NCBI RefSeq assembly: GCF_028610675.1
Contig: NZ_JAQQWS010000002.1
Coordinates: 248,001 to 312,000 of the forward strand
Source of the DNA: Alkalihalobacillus pseudalcaliphilus
GTDB taxonomy: Bacteria; Bacillota; Bacilli; Bacillales; Bacillaceae_D
Direction: 5' to 3'
Length of the DNA stretch: 64,000 nt
Part shown: positions 24,260 through 33,356 of the stretch, piece by piece
Layout of the letters: the number at the start of each line of letters is the position of its first letter
How positions within the stretch are numbered: the first letter of the stretch is position 1
Notes under the pieces: model-generated
Databases searched by the model: none
Told to the model about the DNA's origin: nothing
Seen by the model: the letters and a program-made list of their open reading frames with translations, nothing else
Made by a program: the position numbers and the translations under genes

Positions 24260-24934
24260 CTAATTAAAATATTCAGGATATTCTACTTTTAATGCTACTT
24301 GATCATATTGTAATAAAGTTAAATGAGCGCGCATGAGCTTTTCTGCTTTCACACTATCTTGCTTTTTAATCGCCTCTACCATGGCTTCATGCTGGTCAAC
24401 TAGCTTCTCCCAATTAAACTTTAAATCCATACTTAGCTTTCTTAACCTATTTGAATGTGTATCCATTTTTTGAACGACATGCCAAACTCGTAGCTTATTT
24501 ACCCCTTCCGCAAGTATTCGGTGAAACGCATGATCGAGTTGAAAAAGTAGCTGCTCATCCTCTTCATTCCTCGCCTTTTTTTGTGCTCGTATATTTTCAT
24601 CTAATTGTTCCATACTTTTTTCACTAAAAGTGTGACAGGCCAACTTCATCATCCCAACCTCAGCCTGCTCCCGTAAAAACCTCGCCTCGTCTACATGCTC
24701 CAAATCAATCAACGTTACCAATGTACCTCTTTGAGGCAAAACATTTAATAATTCATCTTCTGATAACCTTAAGAATGCTTCTCTTACAGGCGTTCTACTT
24801 ACTTGTAATTTTTCCGCTATTTCCTTTTCTGAAATAGACGTTCCTGGTGGAAGTTCCAATGACATAATTAATTCTCGAATATGCTTATACACATAATCTC
24901 TTGTCGTTTTCGTATATTTTATATGGTTCAACAC
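24260..24934 (-). CDS. GntR family regulator (FCD type) of the uxu operon
   Basis: 224 residues. N-terminal winged helix (residues 10-75, GTSISEKEIAEKLQVSRTPV) and a C-terminal all-helical FCD ligand domain with the metal/effector residues in the pattern D..FH (LDHAFHRIL) and H (HEAMVEA). FadR/UxuR-type regulators with FCD domains commonly sense uronates. GTG start with AAGGAG about 11 bases upstream. First gene of an operon with uxuA and uxuB, 24 bases apart from uxuA, so it probably controls its own operon. Confidence 0.88.
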   Translation of the reverse strand: MLNHIKYTKTTRDYVYKHIRELIMSLELPPGTSISEKEIAEKLQVSRTPVREAFLRLSEDELLNVLPQRGTLVTLIDLEHVDEARFLREQAEVGMMKLACHTFSEKSMEQLDENIRAQKKARNEEDEQLLFQLDHAFHRILAEGVNKLRVWHVVQKMDTHSNRLRKLSMDLKFNWEKLVDQHEAMVEAIKKQDSVKAEKLMRAHLTLLQYDQVALKVEYPEYFN

Positions 24935-24995
24935 AGCAAAATCAGCTCCTTCTTGTTCATTCTACCACACTACCATACAAGCATTCTAGCTTTAG

Positions 24996-25009
24996 TTTAA
25001 GCGTTTTCA
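24996..25009 (-). promoter_or_regulatory. Candidate CcpA cre site upstream of the uxu operon
   Basis: On the minus strand TGAAAACGCTTAAA fits the cre consensus TGNAANCGNWNNCA at all but one fixed position. It lies about 65 bases upstream of the regulator start. Confidence 0.5.
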
Positions 25010-25121
25010 TTCTGTTCATTACCATAACTATAAGGGGTTTCAAGTGGACAAAAAACTTTTATGCATGTAGAAAATAGATATATAGATATATAGACACATA
25101 AATTCTAAAGGAGCTATGAAT

Positions 25122-25283
25122 ATGTATTATGAAGTGTCATGCTATAGTTGCAAAGTTGTATTTAAAGTATACGAAGGTTCACTCGCCTATAAGCAGTTTA
25201 AAGAAAGAAAAACAAAGATGTTCACTTGCGATGACTGCCAGCATCGCATTCGTCTTGAGGCCATTAACAATTTTTTTAGATGA
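25122..25283 (+). CDS. YlaI-like zinc-ribbon protein (DUF2197 type)
   Basis: 53 residues with ATG preceded by AAAGGAGC. Two CxxC pairs (SCYSCK near residue 7 and FTCDDCQHRI near residue 36) form a probable zinc ribbon; the tail RLEAINNFF is basic and hydrophobic. Layout and size recall Bacillus YlaI, whose role is not known. Too short for many gene finders. Ends before a terminator region. Confidence 0.7.
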   Translation: MYYEVSCYSCKVVFKVYEGSLAYKQFKERKTKMFTCDDCQHRIRLEAINNFFR

Positions 25284-25310
25284 ACGATTTTAATACATAT
25301 TGAAATAAGT

Positions 25311-25364
25311 TGCTCTTCCATTAAAAAGAGCCACTAACACTAGGTTAAGTAGCTCTTCATTTTG
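25311..25364. terminator. Overlapping terminator hairpins
   Basis: GCTCTT and AAGAGC elements can pair in two ways: GCTCTTccattaaAAAGAGC and AAGAGC...GCTCTTCATTTT. They lie between the convergent zinc-ribbon and aldo/keto reductase genes and could stop both. Confidence 0.6.
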
Positions 25365-25375
25365 TCAGCTTTTGA

Positions 25376-26200
25376 TTAGCGACTGTTCATTTCACTTGGG
25401 TGTGGACCTTTTCTTTTACCGCTATCAAGTTGATTGATCTTAGCCATCTCTTCATCTGTTAATTCAAAATCAAGTACTTGAAAGTTTTCTTCAATACGTG
25501 ATGGTGTGACCGATTTTGGAATCGCAATCGTATTATTTTGTAAATGCCACCTTAAGACAATTTGTGCAGCTGTTTTCCCCTGTGCTTCAGCAATCTGTTC
25601 GATAACCGGGTCTTTTAAAACATCCCCACCTTGGTCAAGTGGACTCCATGCCTCCACGAATATATCGTGTTTCTTACAAAATTCTTTCAGTTCGTTCTGT
25701 GCCAAATACGGGTGACACTCAATTTGATTTAAAACAGGTACAACTTCACATTCTGCTAAAATTCGCTCTAAATGTTCAACTTCAAAGTTACATACACCTA
25801 TCGCTTTGACACGACCATCATGATAAAGCTTTTCTAATGCTTGATAAGTTTCTACATACGTGTCAAATTCAGGTGTTGGCCAGTGAACTAAATATAAATC
25901 AACATAATCGAGCCCCAGCTTCTCTAAGCTTTCTTCAAATGCTTTAATTGTCGATTCATAACCTTGGTCTGCATTCCAAACCTTTGTCGTAATAAATAAC
26001 TCGTCACGAGGGATAGCAGAGTCAGCAATTGCCTTTCCAACTCCTACTTCATTTCTATAAATCATCGCCGTATCAATCGACGTATACCCAACTTCTATCG
26101 CCTTAGCAACAGCTGCTGTTGCCTGTTCATCCTCAACTTTCCATACACCGAAGCCTAGTTGAGGCATTTGAATTCCATTGTTTAATGTAACGTTTTTCAT
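25376..26200 (-). CDS. Aldo/keto reductase
   Basis: 274 residues, a TIM-barrel NADPH-dependent carbonyl reductase. The catalytic tetrad is visible as Asp43 and Tyr48 (SIDTAMIYRNE), Lys73 (TTKVW) and His106 (LVHWP); the cofactor-binding IPKSVTPSRIEEN lies near the C-terminus. Length and sequence style match Bacillus YvgN/YtbE-type enzymes, which act on methylglyoxal and other aldehydes. ATG with GAAGGGAG upstream. Single gene. Confidence 0.93.
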   Translation of the reverse strand: MKNVTLNNGIQMPQLGFGVWKVEDEQATAAVAKAIEVGYTSIDTAMIYRNEVGVGKAIADSAIPRDELFITTKVWNADQGYESTIKAFEESLEKLGLDYVDLYLVHWPTPEFDTYVETYQALEKLYHDGRVKAIGVCNFEVEHLERILAECEVVPVLNQIECHPYLAQNELKEFCKKHDIFVEAWSPLDQGGDVLKDPVIEQIAEAQGKTAAQIVLRWHLQNNTIAIPKSVTPSRIEENFQVLDFELTDEEMAKINQLDSGKRKGPHPSEMNSR

Positions 26201-26299
26201 GATATGTAACTCCCTTCTCGGTAGCTATAAGATATTTCGCAATGCGAATAAAGATATTGTAAGACTTTTCTTGAAATAAGGGAAGTTTTTTGAATTGGG

Positions 26300-26420
26300 G
26301 ATTGTATGAAAGTTAACTAAAGGCGATATTCTCATCTTCGACGATCGCTTCGGGAATGGAGGGCACGCTTCCAGCAGGCCTTCCTTGAGCCTCCGAGCTT
26401 TGCTTGAGGGGTCTATAATT
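26300..26420. repeat. Partial dispersed repeat
   Basis: TATGAAAGTTAACTAAAGGCGATA at 26306 resembles the start of the B module (TATGAAAGTTACTTATGGGCGATAG) but then diverges. No gene is visible in 26201-26608; the right part is AT-rich and probably holds the promoter for the protease at 26609. Confidence 0.5.
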
Positions 26421-26608
26421 TCAACAAGAAACTTCATTTACAAATAAAAACACATCTTTAACAAACAATTGTTAAAATATTTAAAATTTTATATTTATTT
26501 ATAGAAATTGTTATATAATGGGATTAATTCGTTTGCTATAAGGAGGGGTCGGAACGAAAGTTCATCTATGCTTATACATATAGAAAAATAAAAGGAGAAG
26601 ATGTTCGA

Positions 26609-27568
26609 ATGAAAAAGTGGTTATTTATGAGCATTATTTTTGCCTCATTTGTTTTTACTTCTCAAGTTTTTGCAGGTGAGTCAATCGATGACATCGAAAG
26701 TAATCAATCAATAAGTTTTGATCCTGTAACAAAAGAGGAAAGCTTTGATTACGAAATTTTAAATGAAGAAAATGATGATGCCATAGAAAGTTCATTACCT
26801 TTTGAAGGAACGGATTCCTTAGTAAATCCAATTAATAAAAAAGATGAAGCAACCGAATTGTTTAATAATGATTTTGAAATAAGTGCCATTATTGGTACTG
26901 ACAATCGAACAAGGGTTACAAATACAACGGCCTTCCCTAATAGAGCTATTGTACACTTAGACATACGATACCCTTCATCAGGAACCTCACGTTTTGGCTG
27001 CACTGGCTTCTTAGTCAGTGCTGATACAGTGGTTACAGCTGGTCATTGTGTATATGACCACGATAGAGGTGGTTGGGCAACATCTATAACAGCATCACCG
27101 GGTAGAAATGACGCAAGTTACCCATATAACAGCTATAGAGGCACAACTTTTCACTCCGTAACAGGTTGGACACGAGATGGGGAAAGAGAATACGACTATG
27201 GCGCAATTAAGTTAAATGGAACTCCTGGGAACACTACGGGCTGGTTTGGATATAGAACTACTAACGGTAGTAACCTGGATCCATTAGGCCAAAGGTTTAT
27301 AGTTACCGGCTATCCATGCACGCCACCTCAGAGTGCACGTTGGGGAACAATGTGGAGAGATACAGGAAGTGTTAGCGCTGTATATGAAAGAACTTTACGT
27401 CATAATGCCGATACAACAGGTTGTCAAAGTGGCTCACCTTTTTATAAAAATTACACTGATAATGGTTGGTCAGCTATTGCCATTCACACTGCAGGGTCTA
27501 CTAATTATAACGTTGCTACAAGGATAACGAATGCTGCTTTTAATAATATTCAATCATGGAGTCGTTAA
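26609..27568 (+). CDS. Secreted glutamyl endopeptidase (S1B family)
   Basis: 319 residues. Signal peptide 1-22 (ends VFAG), acidic pro-region to about residue 93, then IIGTDNRTRVTNTTAFP, which matches the mature start of Bacillus glutamyl endopeptidases. Catalytic His146 (TAGHCVYD), Asp196 (EYDYGAI) and Ser275 (GCQSGSPFY); His293 in the HTAG motif corresponds to the histidine that helps bind glutamate side chains. Cys131-Cys147 may form the usual disulfide. AAGGAG before the ATG. The lipoprotein gene follows after four bases. A decayed relative lies at 7011-7932. Confidence 0.93.
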   Translation: MKKWLFMSIIFASFVFTSQVFAGESIDDIESNQSISFDPVTKEESFDYEILNEENDDAIESSLPFEGTDSLVNPINKKDEATELFNNDFEISAIIGTDNRTRVTNTTAFPNRAIVHLDIRYPSSGTSRFGCTGFLVSADTVVTAGHCVYDHDRGGWATSITASPGRNDASYPYNSYRGTTFHSVTGWTRDGEREYDYGAIKLNGTPGNTTGWFGYRTTNGSNLDPLGQRFIVTGYPCTPPQSARWGTMWRDTGSVSAVYERTLRHNADTTGCQSGSPFYKNYTDNGWSAIAIHTAGSTNYNVATRITNAAFNNIQSWSR

Positions 27569-27572
27569 ATAA

Positions 27573-27908
27573 ATGAAAAAATTCATTCTCTTAACTCTGT
27601 TTATTTTTTTAGTTAGTTGTCAAGGAGATAATGTTGAAACAAATGAACCTGTGGATGTTAAAGTACAAGTATACAACGAACACTCTGAACCCATTGTTGG
27701 TTTTACTTTGTACGTCTTTGACACTACCCCGTTAGCAGGTGACATAGGAATGATAATAGAAGCAGATGCTAATAGTAATACCGTTGAATTCAAGACACTA
27801 CCTGAAATTACTTACGAATTTATTATTAAAAAAGATGATCAAGAAATTTATAATGAATTGATCGATATTAAAGTTGATAATAATGAGCATAATATTGTAG
27901 TTCATTAA
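27573..27908 (+). CDS. Lipoprotein co-transcribed with the glutamyl endopeptidase
   Basis: 111 residues. Signal peptide with lipobox LVSC (Cys16 lipidated), then about 90 residues of predicted beta structure (VDVKVQVYNEHSEPIVGFTLYV) like a small transthyretin- or Ig-type sandwich. It begins four bases after the protease stop and shares its terminator, so the two are one transcript. A role in protease folding, retention or self-protection is possible but inferred only from linkage. Family not recognised. Confidence 0.75.
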   Translation: MKKFILLTLFIFLVSCQGDNVETNEPVDVKVQVYNEHSEPIVGFTLYVFDTTPLAGDIGMIIEADANSNTVEFKTLPEITYEFIIKKDDQEIYNELIDIKVDNNEHNIVVH

Positions 27909-27918
27909 TCTCAAATAG

Positions 27919-27951
27919 AAAAAGGTGAGCCCACTATAGGCTCACCTTTTT
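27919..27951 (+). terminator. Terminator of the protease/lipoprotein operon
   Basis: Perfect 13-bp stem AAAAAGGTGAGCC / GGCTCACCTTTTT with a seven-base loop. Confidence 0.95.
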
Positions 27952-28224
27952 AATAAAAACTAACCTGCAAAAGTTACGCCTGAATATCTAGTCCTTTCTA
28001 CACACAGCTCTGGCAAGACCTCTTACTTTTTATTCTACAAGTTTCCCCCTTTTGATTTTGAGTGATGAGTACAATTCGGTGAGAACCAAGCTAGAAACGA
28101 TTGATTATCTTTTTGTATATTACCTTAGAGATTTTTAAACATTATTAATTCCTAAATTAGTATCCCCATACTCAGGCTTCTTGGTTAGAGAACTTCTCAT
28201 ACAAAACTTCCATGATGACTTGCT

Positions 28225-28710
28225 ATGCAACGCCCATAAGTAACTTTCATATAAAACACTCATGGCGGAGCCAAATTCACTCCGCCACCAACAAAGATAA
28301 AAGTAGTGGCGACTGTTCAAACTGTTGGCACGTTTACAACTCGATCACCATCAGGAGTCTGCCTGATCAAACAGGGGGCACTGTCCTGTTAAGGTCATCT
28401 ATCGCAAGATGGATGACCAGCTAACTTCAAGGAACGAACTATCGCCCATAAGTAACTTTCATATAAAATAAGTGAATGAAAATCCCAAAAATAAAAAAGC
28501 AAAAACGAATTGAATGAAGTTCCACCAGTTAAAGAGCCAGACACCACTTTCATTTTTGTTGGTGGTGGAGCGGTATTGGATTCGCATGTGGGGTTTGTAT
28601 GAAAGTGTATCTAAACATCATGTGCGGAGATTTAATCACCGCTATCGAAAATCTGAGTTGTTAAGGACTACCGTCACTTTCATTATGGTAGTAGTTATTT
28701 ATAGTTTTCC
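28225..28710. repeat. Cluster of dispersed repeat modules
   Basis: 28235-28470 is the B module in inverted orientation, bounded at both ends by copies of CCCATAAGTAACTTTCATAT. 28500-28665 then reads GAATTGAATGAAGTTCCACCAG followed directly by ACTTTCATTTTTGTTGGTGG and TATGAAAGTG...GTGCGGAGATTTAATC, i.e. the flanks of the 52-bp array element joined without an array. The region 27952-28850 has no gene I can support. Confidence 0.8.
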
Positions 28711-28850
28711 GATGAGTTAATTCGTTTTACTCAGGCTTTCTCTCTTTTTTCGTCCGCAACACCTTGACTCTACTACCATTCCTGAAATCGACAAGAGGAT
28801 TCCACTTCTATTTGTCGAAATTAGTAAGTTAGAATGAAGGGGGTTATGTA

Positions 28851-29231
28851 ATGAACGGAACCGTGATTCAATCAATATCTCAAATAGGGATACCGGTGAA
28901 AGATATACAAAGGGCTTCTCGTTTTTATCAAGGAACATTAGAGCTTCCGTTACTTTTTCAAACGGAAACGATGGCTTTTTTTCAATTGGCTGGTCAAACT
29001 TTAATGCTTACACTTCCTGAAAAAGATGAATTTGATCATCCAAGCTCGGTTCTATACTTTCAAGTTGCAGATATTCAACAAGGCTATCAATACTACCTTA
29101 AAAAAGGCGTTTCATTTAAAGGTAAGCCTCATTTTGTTGCAAAAGTTGGTGAGGCTGAGACATGGATGGCTTTTTTTGAAGATACAGAAGGAAATACCCA
29201 TGCTTTAAAAGCAGAAGTTCCCGCTACATAA
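28851..29231 (+). CDS. VOC (glyoxalase/dioxygenase fold) family protein
   Basis: 126 residues with one vicinal-oxygen-chelate module: ISQIGIPVKDIQRASRFYQG at the start, FFQLAGQTLMLT, then AFFEDTEGNTHAL at the end. Metal ligand candidates are sparse (the usual first His is replaced by Gln in ISQIG), so catalytic activity is uncertain. GAAGGGGG lies before the ATG. Convergent with xylB and sharing its terminator. Confidence 0.85.
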   Translation: MNGTVIQSISQIGIPVKDIQRASRFYQGTLELPLLFQTETMAFFQLAGQTLMLTLPEKDEFDHPSSVLYFQVADIQQGYQYYLKKGVSFKGKPHFVAKVGEAETWMAFFEDTEGNTHALKAEVPAT

Positions 29232-29237
29232 TAGCCT

Positions 29238-29283
29238 AAATGAAAGAGAAGCAGTCAAAGACTAGACCGCTTCTCTTTCATTT
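29238..29283. terminator. Bidirectional terminator between VOC gene and xylB
   Basis: Perfect 15-bp stem AAATGAAAGAGAAGC / GCTTCTCTTTCATTT with a 16-base loop; it overlaps the xylB stop codon. Confidence 0.93.
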
Positions 29284-30781
29284 ATTTTCTGAATAGGGAT
29301 AAACCCTGGTTAAGCTCTTTCGTTTGTCCGTAAACCGCTTGATAGAGATGGAATAGTTGTTGGTATTGGTTAACATTCTCAGGAATTGGCTCAAAACTTT
29401 GTTCCACTTCCAAAAACGTATCATTACATTGCTTAAGTGATTCAAACCACCCACATCCATAGGCTGCGATCATAGCGGCACCCATGGCAGGACCTTGTTC
29501 ACTCTTTTGCTTGATTACCCTTGCATTAAATATATCCGCCTGCATCTGGAGCCATACATGACTTTTGGCTCCACCACCAATCGAAATTACATGATCAATT
29601 TCTTTTCCATAGCTACGAAAAAGGTCAATCGATTCATTCAGTGAAAAAGTAATCCCTTCTAAAACAGCTCGAACAAAATGAGCACGTTTATGAGAGCTAT
29701 CCATGCCGATAAAACTCGCACGGATCGTTGAGTCTGCATGCGGAGTACGCTCACCGACTAAATACGGGGTAAATAGCAGTCCGTTTGCCCCAACTGGCAC
29801 CTCACCAGCTTCGGCTAACAAATGCTCGAACGATTCATCCTTCGCAAATACATCCTTAAACCAACTTAAGCTATAACCTGCTGCCAATGTAACACCCATC
29901 GAATAAAAGCTGTCGGGGACACTATGATGGAAGTAATGAACCTTACCACCAAAATCTTTATCAGCATTTTGCTCAAAGGACAAGACCACTCCAGATGTAC
30001 CAATGCTCACCATCGTTTGTCCCTGCTCACTCACGCCAGCACCAATTGCACCACATGCATTATCGGCACCACCCGCATATACCTTCAGGTCATGTGATAG
30101 CCCTGTCTGCCTCACAATCTCATCGCTTAAGTGACCCACAAATGCCGTTGACTCAACTAATTCAGGAAAAATAGTTGGTGGAAGCTCCAATATATCAATA
30201 ATCTCAGAGCTCCATGTACGATTTTTAATATCTAGTAATAATGTACCTGCTGCATCTGAGTAATCCATATGAAGTTTACCCGTTAGCTTAAGACGGACGT
30301 AGTCCTTTGGCAACAAGACACTTTTTACCTGTTGAAATAACGTAGACTCATGTTCTTTTACCCACAAGATTTTTGGTAAAGTAAAACCTTCTAGTGCACG
30401 ATTTTGCGTGATAGAAAGTAGCCGTGCTTCTCCCACTTTTTCTTCAATATCATGACATTGCTTCGTCGTTCTCGTATCATTCCAAAGGATCGCACGACGT
30501 AGAGGGACCTGCTTTTCATCTAATAGGACCAATCCATGCATTTGACCAGAAAAACTCAAGCCCTCAATCGTCGATACACTTCCACTGTACCTAGACGTTA
30601 TTTCGGTCAAGCCCTCAATCGTTTTGTTTACCCAATCATCCGGGTCCTGTTCACTATAGCCTGATTTCTCATGATACAAAGGATAATCCTTGGATACTTC
30701 ATCAATCACTTGACCATGTTGATTCACAAGGGCAATCTTAACGGCACTCGTTCCTAAATCAATCCCCAGTACATAGTTCAC
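29282..30781 (-). CDS. xylB: Xylulokinase
   Basis: 499 residues of the FGGY kinase family; phosphorylates D-xylulose to feed the pentose phosphate pathway. N-terminal GIDLGTSAVK phosphate-binding loop, SFSGQMHGLVLLD substrate region, GGADNACGAIGAG with the catalytic Asp, and C-terminal GGGAKSHVWLQMQADIF for ATP. Starts with GTG (an overlapping ATG would hit TGA at once), with GAGGTGATA upstream. It lies 25 bases after xylA, as in most Bacillus xylAB operons. Confidence 0.97.
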   Translation of the reverse strand: MNYVLGIDLGTSAVKIALVNQHGQVIDEVSKDYPLYHEKSGYSEQDPDDWVNKTIEGLTEITSRYSGSVSTIEGLSFSGQMHGLVLLDEKQVPLRRAILWNDTRTTKQCHDIEEKVGEARLLSITQNRALEGFTLPKILWVKEHESTLFQQVKSVLLPKDYVRLKLTGKLHMDYSDAAGTLLLDIKNRTWSSEIIDILELPPTIFPELVESTAFVGHLSDEIVRQTGLSHDLKVYAGGADNACGAIGAGVSEQGQTMVSIGTSGVVLSFEQNADKDFGGKVHYFHHSVPDSFYSMGVTLAAGYSLSWFKDVFAKDESFEHLLAEAGEVPVGANGLLFTPYLVGERTPHADSTIRASFIGMDSSHKRAHFVRAVLEGITFSLNESIDLFRSYGKEIDHVISIGGGAKSHVWLQMQADIFNARVIKQKSEQGPAMGAAMIAAYGCGWFESLKQCNDTFLEVEQSFEPIPENVNQYQQLFHLYQAVYGQTKELNQGLSLFRK

Positions 30782-30806
30782 ATTATCACCTCACGATCCA
30801 AATGAA

Positions 30807-32129
30807 TTACTCCGCAAATGTTGTTAATAAATATTGATTAATTGTTGATTTTATTTGTTCAAGCTTACCAGAGCTTTGCTTAATATCGCCCAATTGCAAG
30901 GCGTACTTCTCCAGTTCCTTCAAGCCAATTTCTCCATCAACAATTTGTTTACCAATTCCATCAGAATAACTGCTATAACGCTCTTCAATGATCCCTTCAA
31001 TCGCCTTATCATCTAGTAATCTCTTCGCAACCTTTAAACCTACCGCAAAGCTGTCCATACCAGAGATATGTGCTTTGAATAAATCTTCAGGCGCAAAAGA
31101 ACCTCTACGTACCTTGGCGTCAAAGTTAAGACCACCTGAACCCAGTCCACCATTCTTTAAAATCTCGTACATGGCTAAAGTTGTCATATACAGATCCGTT
31201 GGAAATTCATCCGTATCCCAACCTAATAACGGATGGCCTTGGTTCGCATCGACAGAACCTAACATGTTATGGATCCGTGCATAGTGTAACTCATGCTCAA
31301 ATGTGTGCCCCGCTAATGTTGCATGGTTTGCTTCAATATTAAATTTAAATTTATCAGCTAATCCATAATGTTGAAGGAATGCATAACCACTTGCTACATC
31401 AAAGTCATATTGGTGTGATGTCGGCTCCTTTGGTTTTGGCTCGATTAAGAATTGGGCATCAAAACCAATCTCATTCGCATAATCAACGGACATTTGGAAA
31501 AGACGTCCTAAATTATCTAGTTCAAGCTTCATATTCGTATTTAGAAGTGTCTCATAGCCTTCGCGCCCACCCCAGAATACGTAATTCTCTGAACCTAACT
31601 CTTTACCAACCTCTAAACCTTTTTTTACTTTTGCCGCTGCATAGGCGAATACATCTGCATTGCTCGCAGAGCCCGCGCCGTGAACAAAACGTGGGTGTGA
31701 AAAGTTATTCACCGTATTCCAGAGCAGCTTTGTCTTACTATCCTTCATATAGTCTTTAACCATACTAACGATGATGTCTAGGTTTTTATTACTTTCTGCT
31801 AAGCTATCGCCTTCAGGGGCAATATCAACATCATGGAAGCAGAAGTATGGAACACCAAGCTTCTCAAAAAATTCGAAGGCAGCTTCGACTCTTGCTTTTG
31901 CTAGATCTAGACCTGTATAGCGATCCCAAGGTCTCAATGCAGTTCCTGCACCAAATGGATCGGATAAATCCTCGGTAAACGTATGCCAATACGCAACGCC
32001 AAAGCGTAAGTATTCCTCAAAAGTTTTTCCATCAATCGTATCCTCTGGATTATAAAATTTGAACGCAAATGGATTTGTTGATTTCGGTCCCTCGTATTGA
32101 ATCTTTGAAATGTCATTAAAGTAATTCAT
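30807..32129 (-). CDS. xylA: Xylose isomerase
   Basis: 440 residues, the class II length. Interconverts D-xylose and D-xylulose with divalent metals. Family motifs: YFCFHDVDIAPEGD (catalytic His), NYVFWGGREGYE, LIEPKPKEPTSHQYD and GSVDANQGHPLLGWDTDEF with metal-binding Glu/Asp/His. The ATG follows CTAGGAGGAATACG. A dispersed repeat begins only about 23 bases upstream of the start, so the native promoter must lie within or beyond the repeat. Confidence 0.98.
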   Translation of the reverse strand: MNYFNDISKIQYEGPKSTNPFAFKFYNPEDTIDGKTFEEYLRFGVAYWHTFTEDLSDPFGAGTALRPWDRYTGLDLAKARVEAAFEFFEKLGVPYFCFHDVDIAPEGDSLAESNKNLDIIVSMVKDYMKDSKTKLLWNTVNNFSHPRFVHGAGSASNADVFAYAAAKVKKGLEVGKELGSENYVFWGGREGYETLLNTNMKLELDNLGRLFQMSVDYANEIGFDAQFLIEPKPKEPTSHQYDFDVASGYAFLQHYGLADKFKFNIEANHATLAGHTFEHELHYARIHNMLGSVDANQGHPLLGWDTDEFPTDLYMTTLAMYEILKNGGLGSGGLNFDAKVRRGSFAPEDLFKAHISGMDSFAVGLKVAKRLLDDKAIEGIIEERYSSYSDGIGKQIVDGEIGLKELEKYALQLGDIKQSSGKLEQIKSTINQYLLTTFAE

Positions 32130-32151
32130 CGTATTCCTCCTAGTGTTTTTT

Positions 32152-32620
32152 TATATGAAAGTTAACTTGGGGCGAATGGGTTGTGCCTTGAAGTTAGCTC
32201 GTCATCCACCTCGCGATCAATGACCTTAGTAGGACAGTGCTCCCTGTTTATTCAGGCCGACTCCTGATGGTGATCGAGTTGTAAACGGGCCAACAGTTTG
32301 AATAGTCGCCACTACGTTCATCTTTGTTGGTGGCGAAGTGAATGGGGCTCCGCCATGCGGGTTTTGTATGGAAGTTAGTGCGAACATGGAGCGTTGCTGG
32401 TCGCTACCCTAAATTCTCTGTTCAAAAAAATCTCAAAACAATTCATTAAATTTAATGAGAACAAAAAACAAAATGAATGGAAAACTACCAAATAAAGAAG
32501 CAAATCCAAATTGAATCAAAATGCCACCAGTTAAAGAACGAAACAAAATTAAATAAAAATCCACCAAGTTAAGGACAAACCCATACTTTCATTTTTTGCT
32601 GCGCCATGGGCATTTTATAT
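32152..32620 (+). repeat. Dispersed repeat modules upstream of xylA
   Basis: A B module (GGTTGTGCCTTGAAGTTAGC, GACCTTAGTAGGACAGTGCTC, TGATGGTGATCGAGTTGTAA), then TTTGTTGGTGGCG and ATGCGGGTTTTGTATG, a left-module start (GAACATGGAGCGTTGCTGG), and at 32430-32580 two to three imperfect copies of AATTGAATNAAAATNCCACC-type units spaced about 39-47 bp. No gene is visible in 32130-32741 apart from the xylA upstream region. Confidence 0.8.
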
Positions 32621-32741
32621 AAAAATTAAGGTCGAAACTTTGAAATTCTTAGTCTATTTATTAAACAAAGTTTCTAGTAAATGAACATACTGATTCTTTT
32701 TCCTAGTATAATAAGAGAAAAAACACAAAAAGGAGTTTATT

Positions 32742-33356
32742 ATGGGTCGTACTCTCTATCACATTTTGGAATGGATCACGCGTTTTGCCTATATAAACAT
32801 ATTATGGTTGGCTACGACACTACTAGGCTTTTTCTTTTTTGGACTTTTTCCTGCAACGATAGCTCTTTTCACAATCATGAGAAAATGGCTGCAAGGTGAG
32901 TATGACTTCCCGATTTTCCAACGATTTTGGCACATATATAAACAAGAATTTAAAAGAAGTAATGTATTTGGGCTTCCTCTTTTTATAATTGGTTCTATCG
33001 TTGGATTTAATCTCTTATTTCTCTATTTCAATATGGATATAACACTAAGCCTGTTAACCGCCTTACTATTTGCCGGTATGCTCCTATTTGGACTTTTCAT
33101 TTTTTATGTGTTTCCTACTTATGTTCATTATGATAGTAGCCTAGCAGCTTTATATAAAAACGCCTTTTTCATCATGCTAGTCAGCCCTATTCAATCTCTA
33201 GGAATCATCGTGACCTTCGTTGCTTTTTCCTTGCTGATTTACGTATTCCCAGCTATTGCTATGATTTTTGGTTCTAGCTTTTATGCTTTAGTGACTTCGC
33301 TATTTGCTCAAAGGGCTTTTCAAAAAGTTGAAGAGAAACAATCAAATATCTCTTAA
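32742..33356 (+). CDS. DUF624 (YesL-type) membrane protein
   Basis: 204 residues with about five membrane helices; opens MGRTLYHILEWITRFAYINI and has the conserved FFGLFPATIALFTIMRKW typical of DUF624. Such proteins are regular neighbours of sugar ABC transporters in Firmicutes; their role is unknown. AAAGGAG before the ATG. Unusually it points against the transporter genes, and its stop overlaps the stop of the adjacent permease. Confidence 0.88.
   Translation: MGRTLYHILEWITRFAYINILWLATTLLGFFFFGLFPATIALFTIMRKWLQGEYDFPIFQRFWHIYKQEFKRSNVFGLPLFIIGSIVGFNLLFLYFNMDITLSLLTALLFAGMLLFGLFIFYVFPTYVHYDSSLAALYKNAFFIMLVSPIQSLGIIVTFVAFSLLIYVFPAIAMIFGSSFYALVTSLFAQRAFQKVEEKQSNIS

Noticed and set aside
26225..26437. 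Minus-strand open frame of 70 codons
   Set aside because: No ribosome site, composition unlike neighbours, and it overlaps a dispersed repeat.
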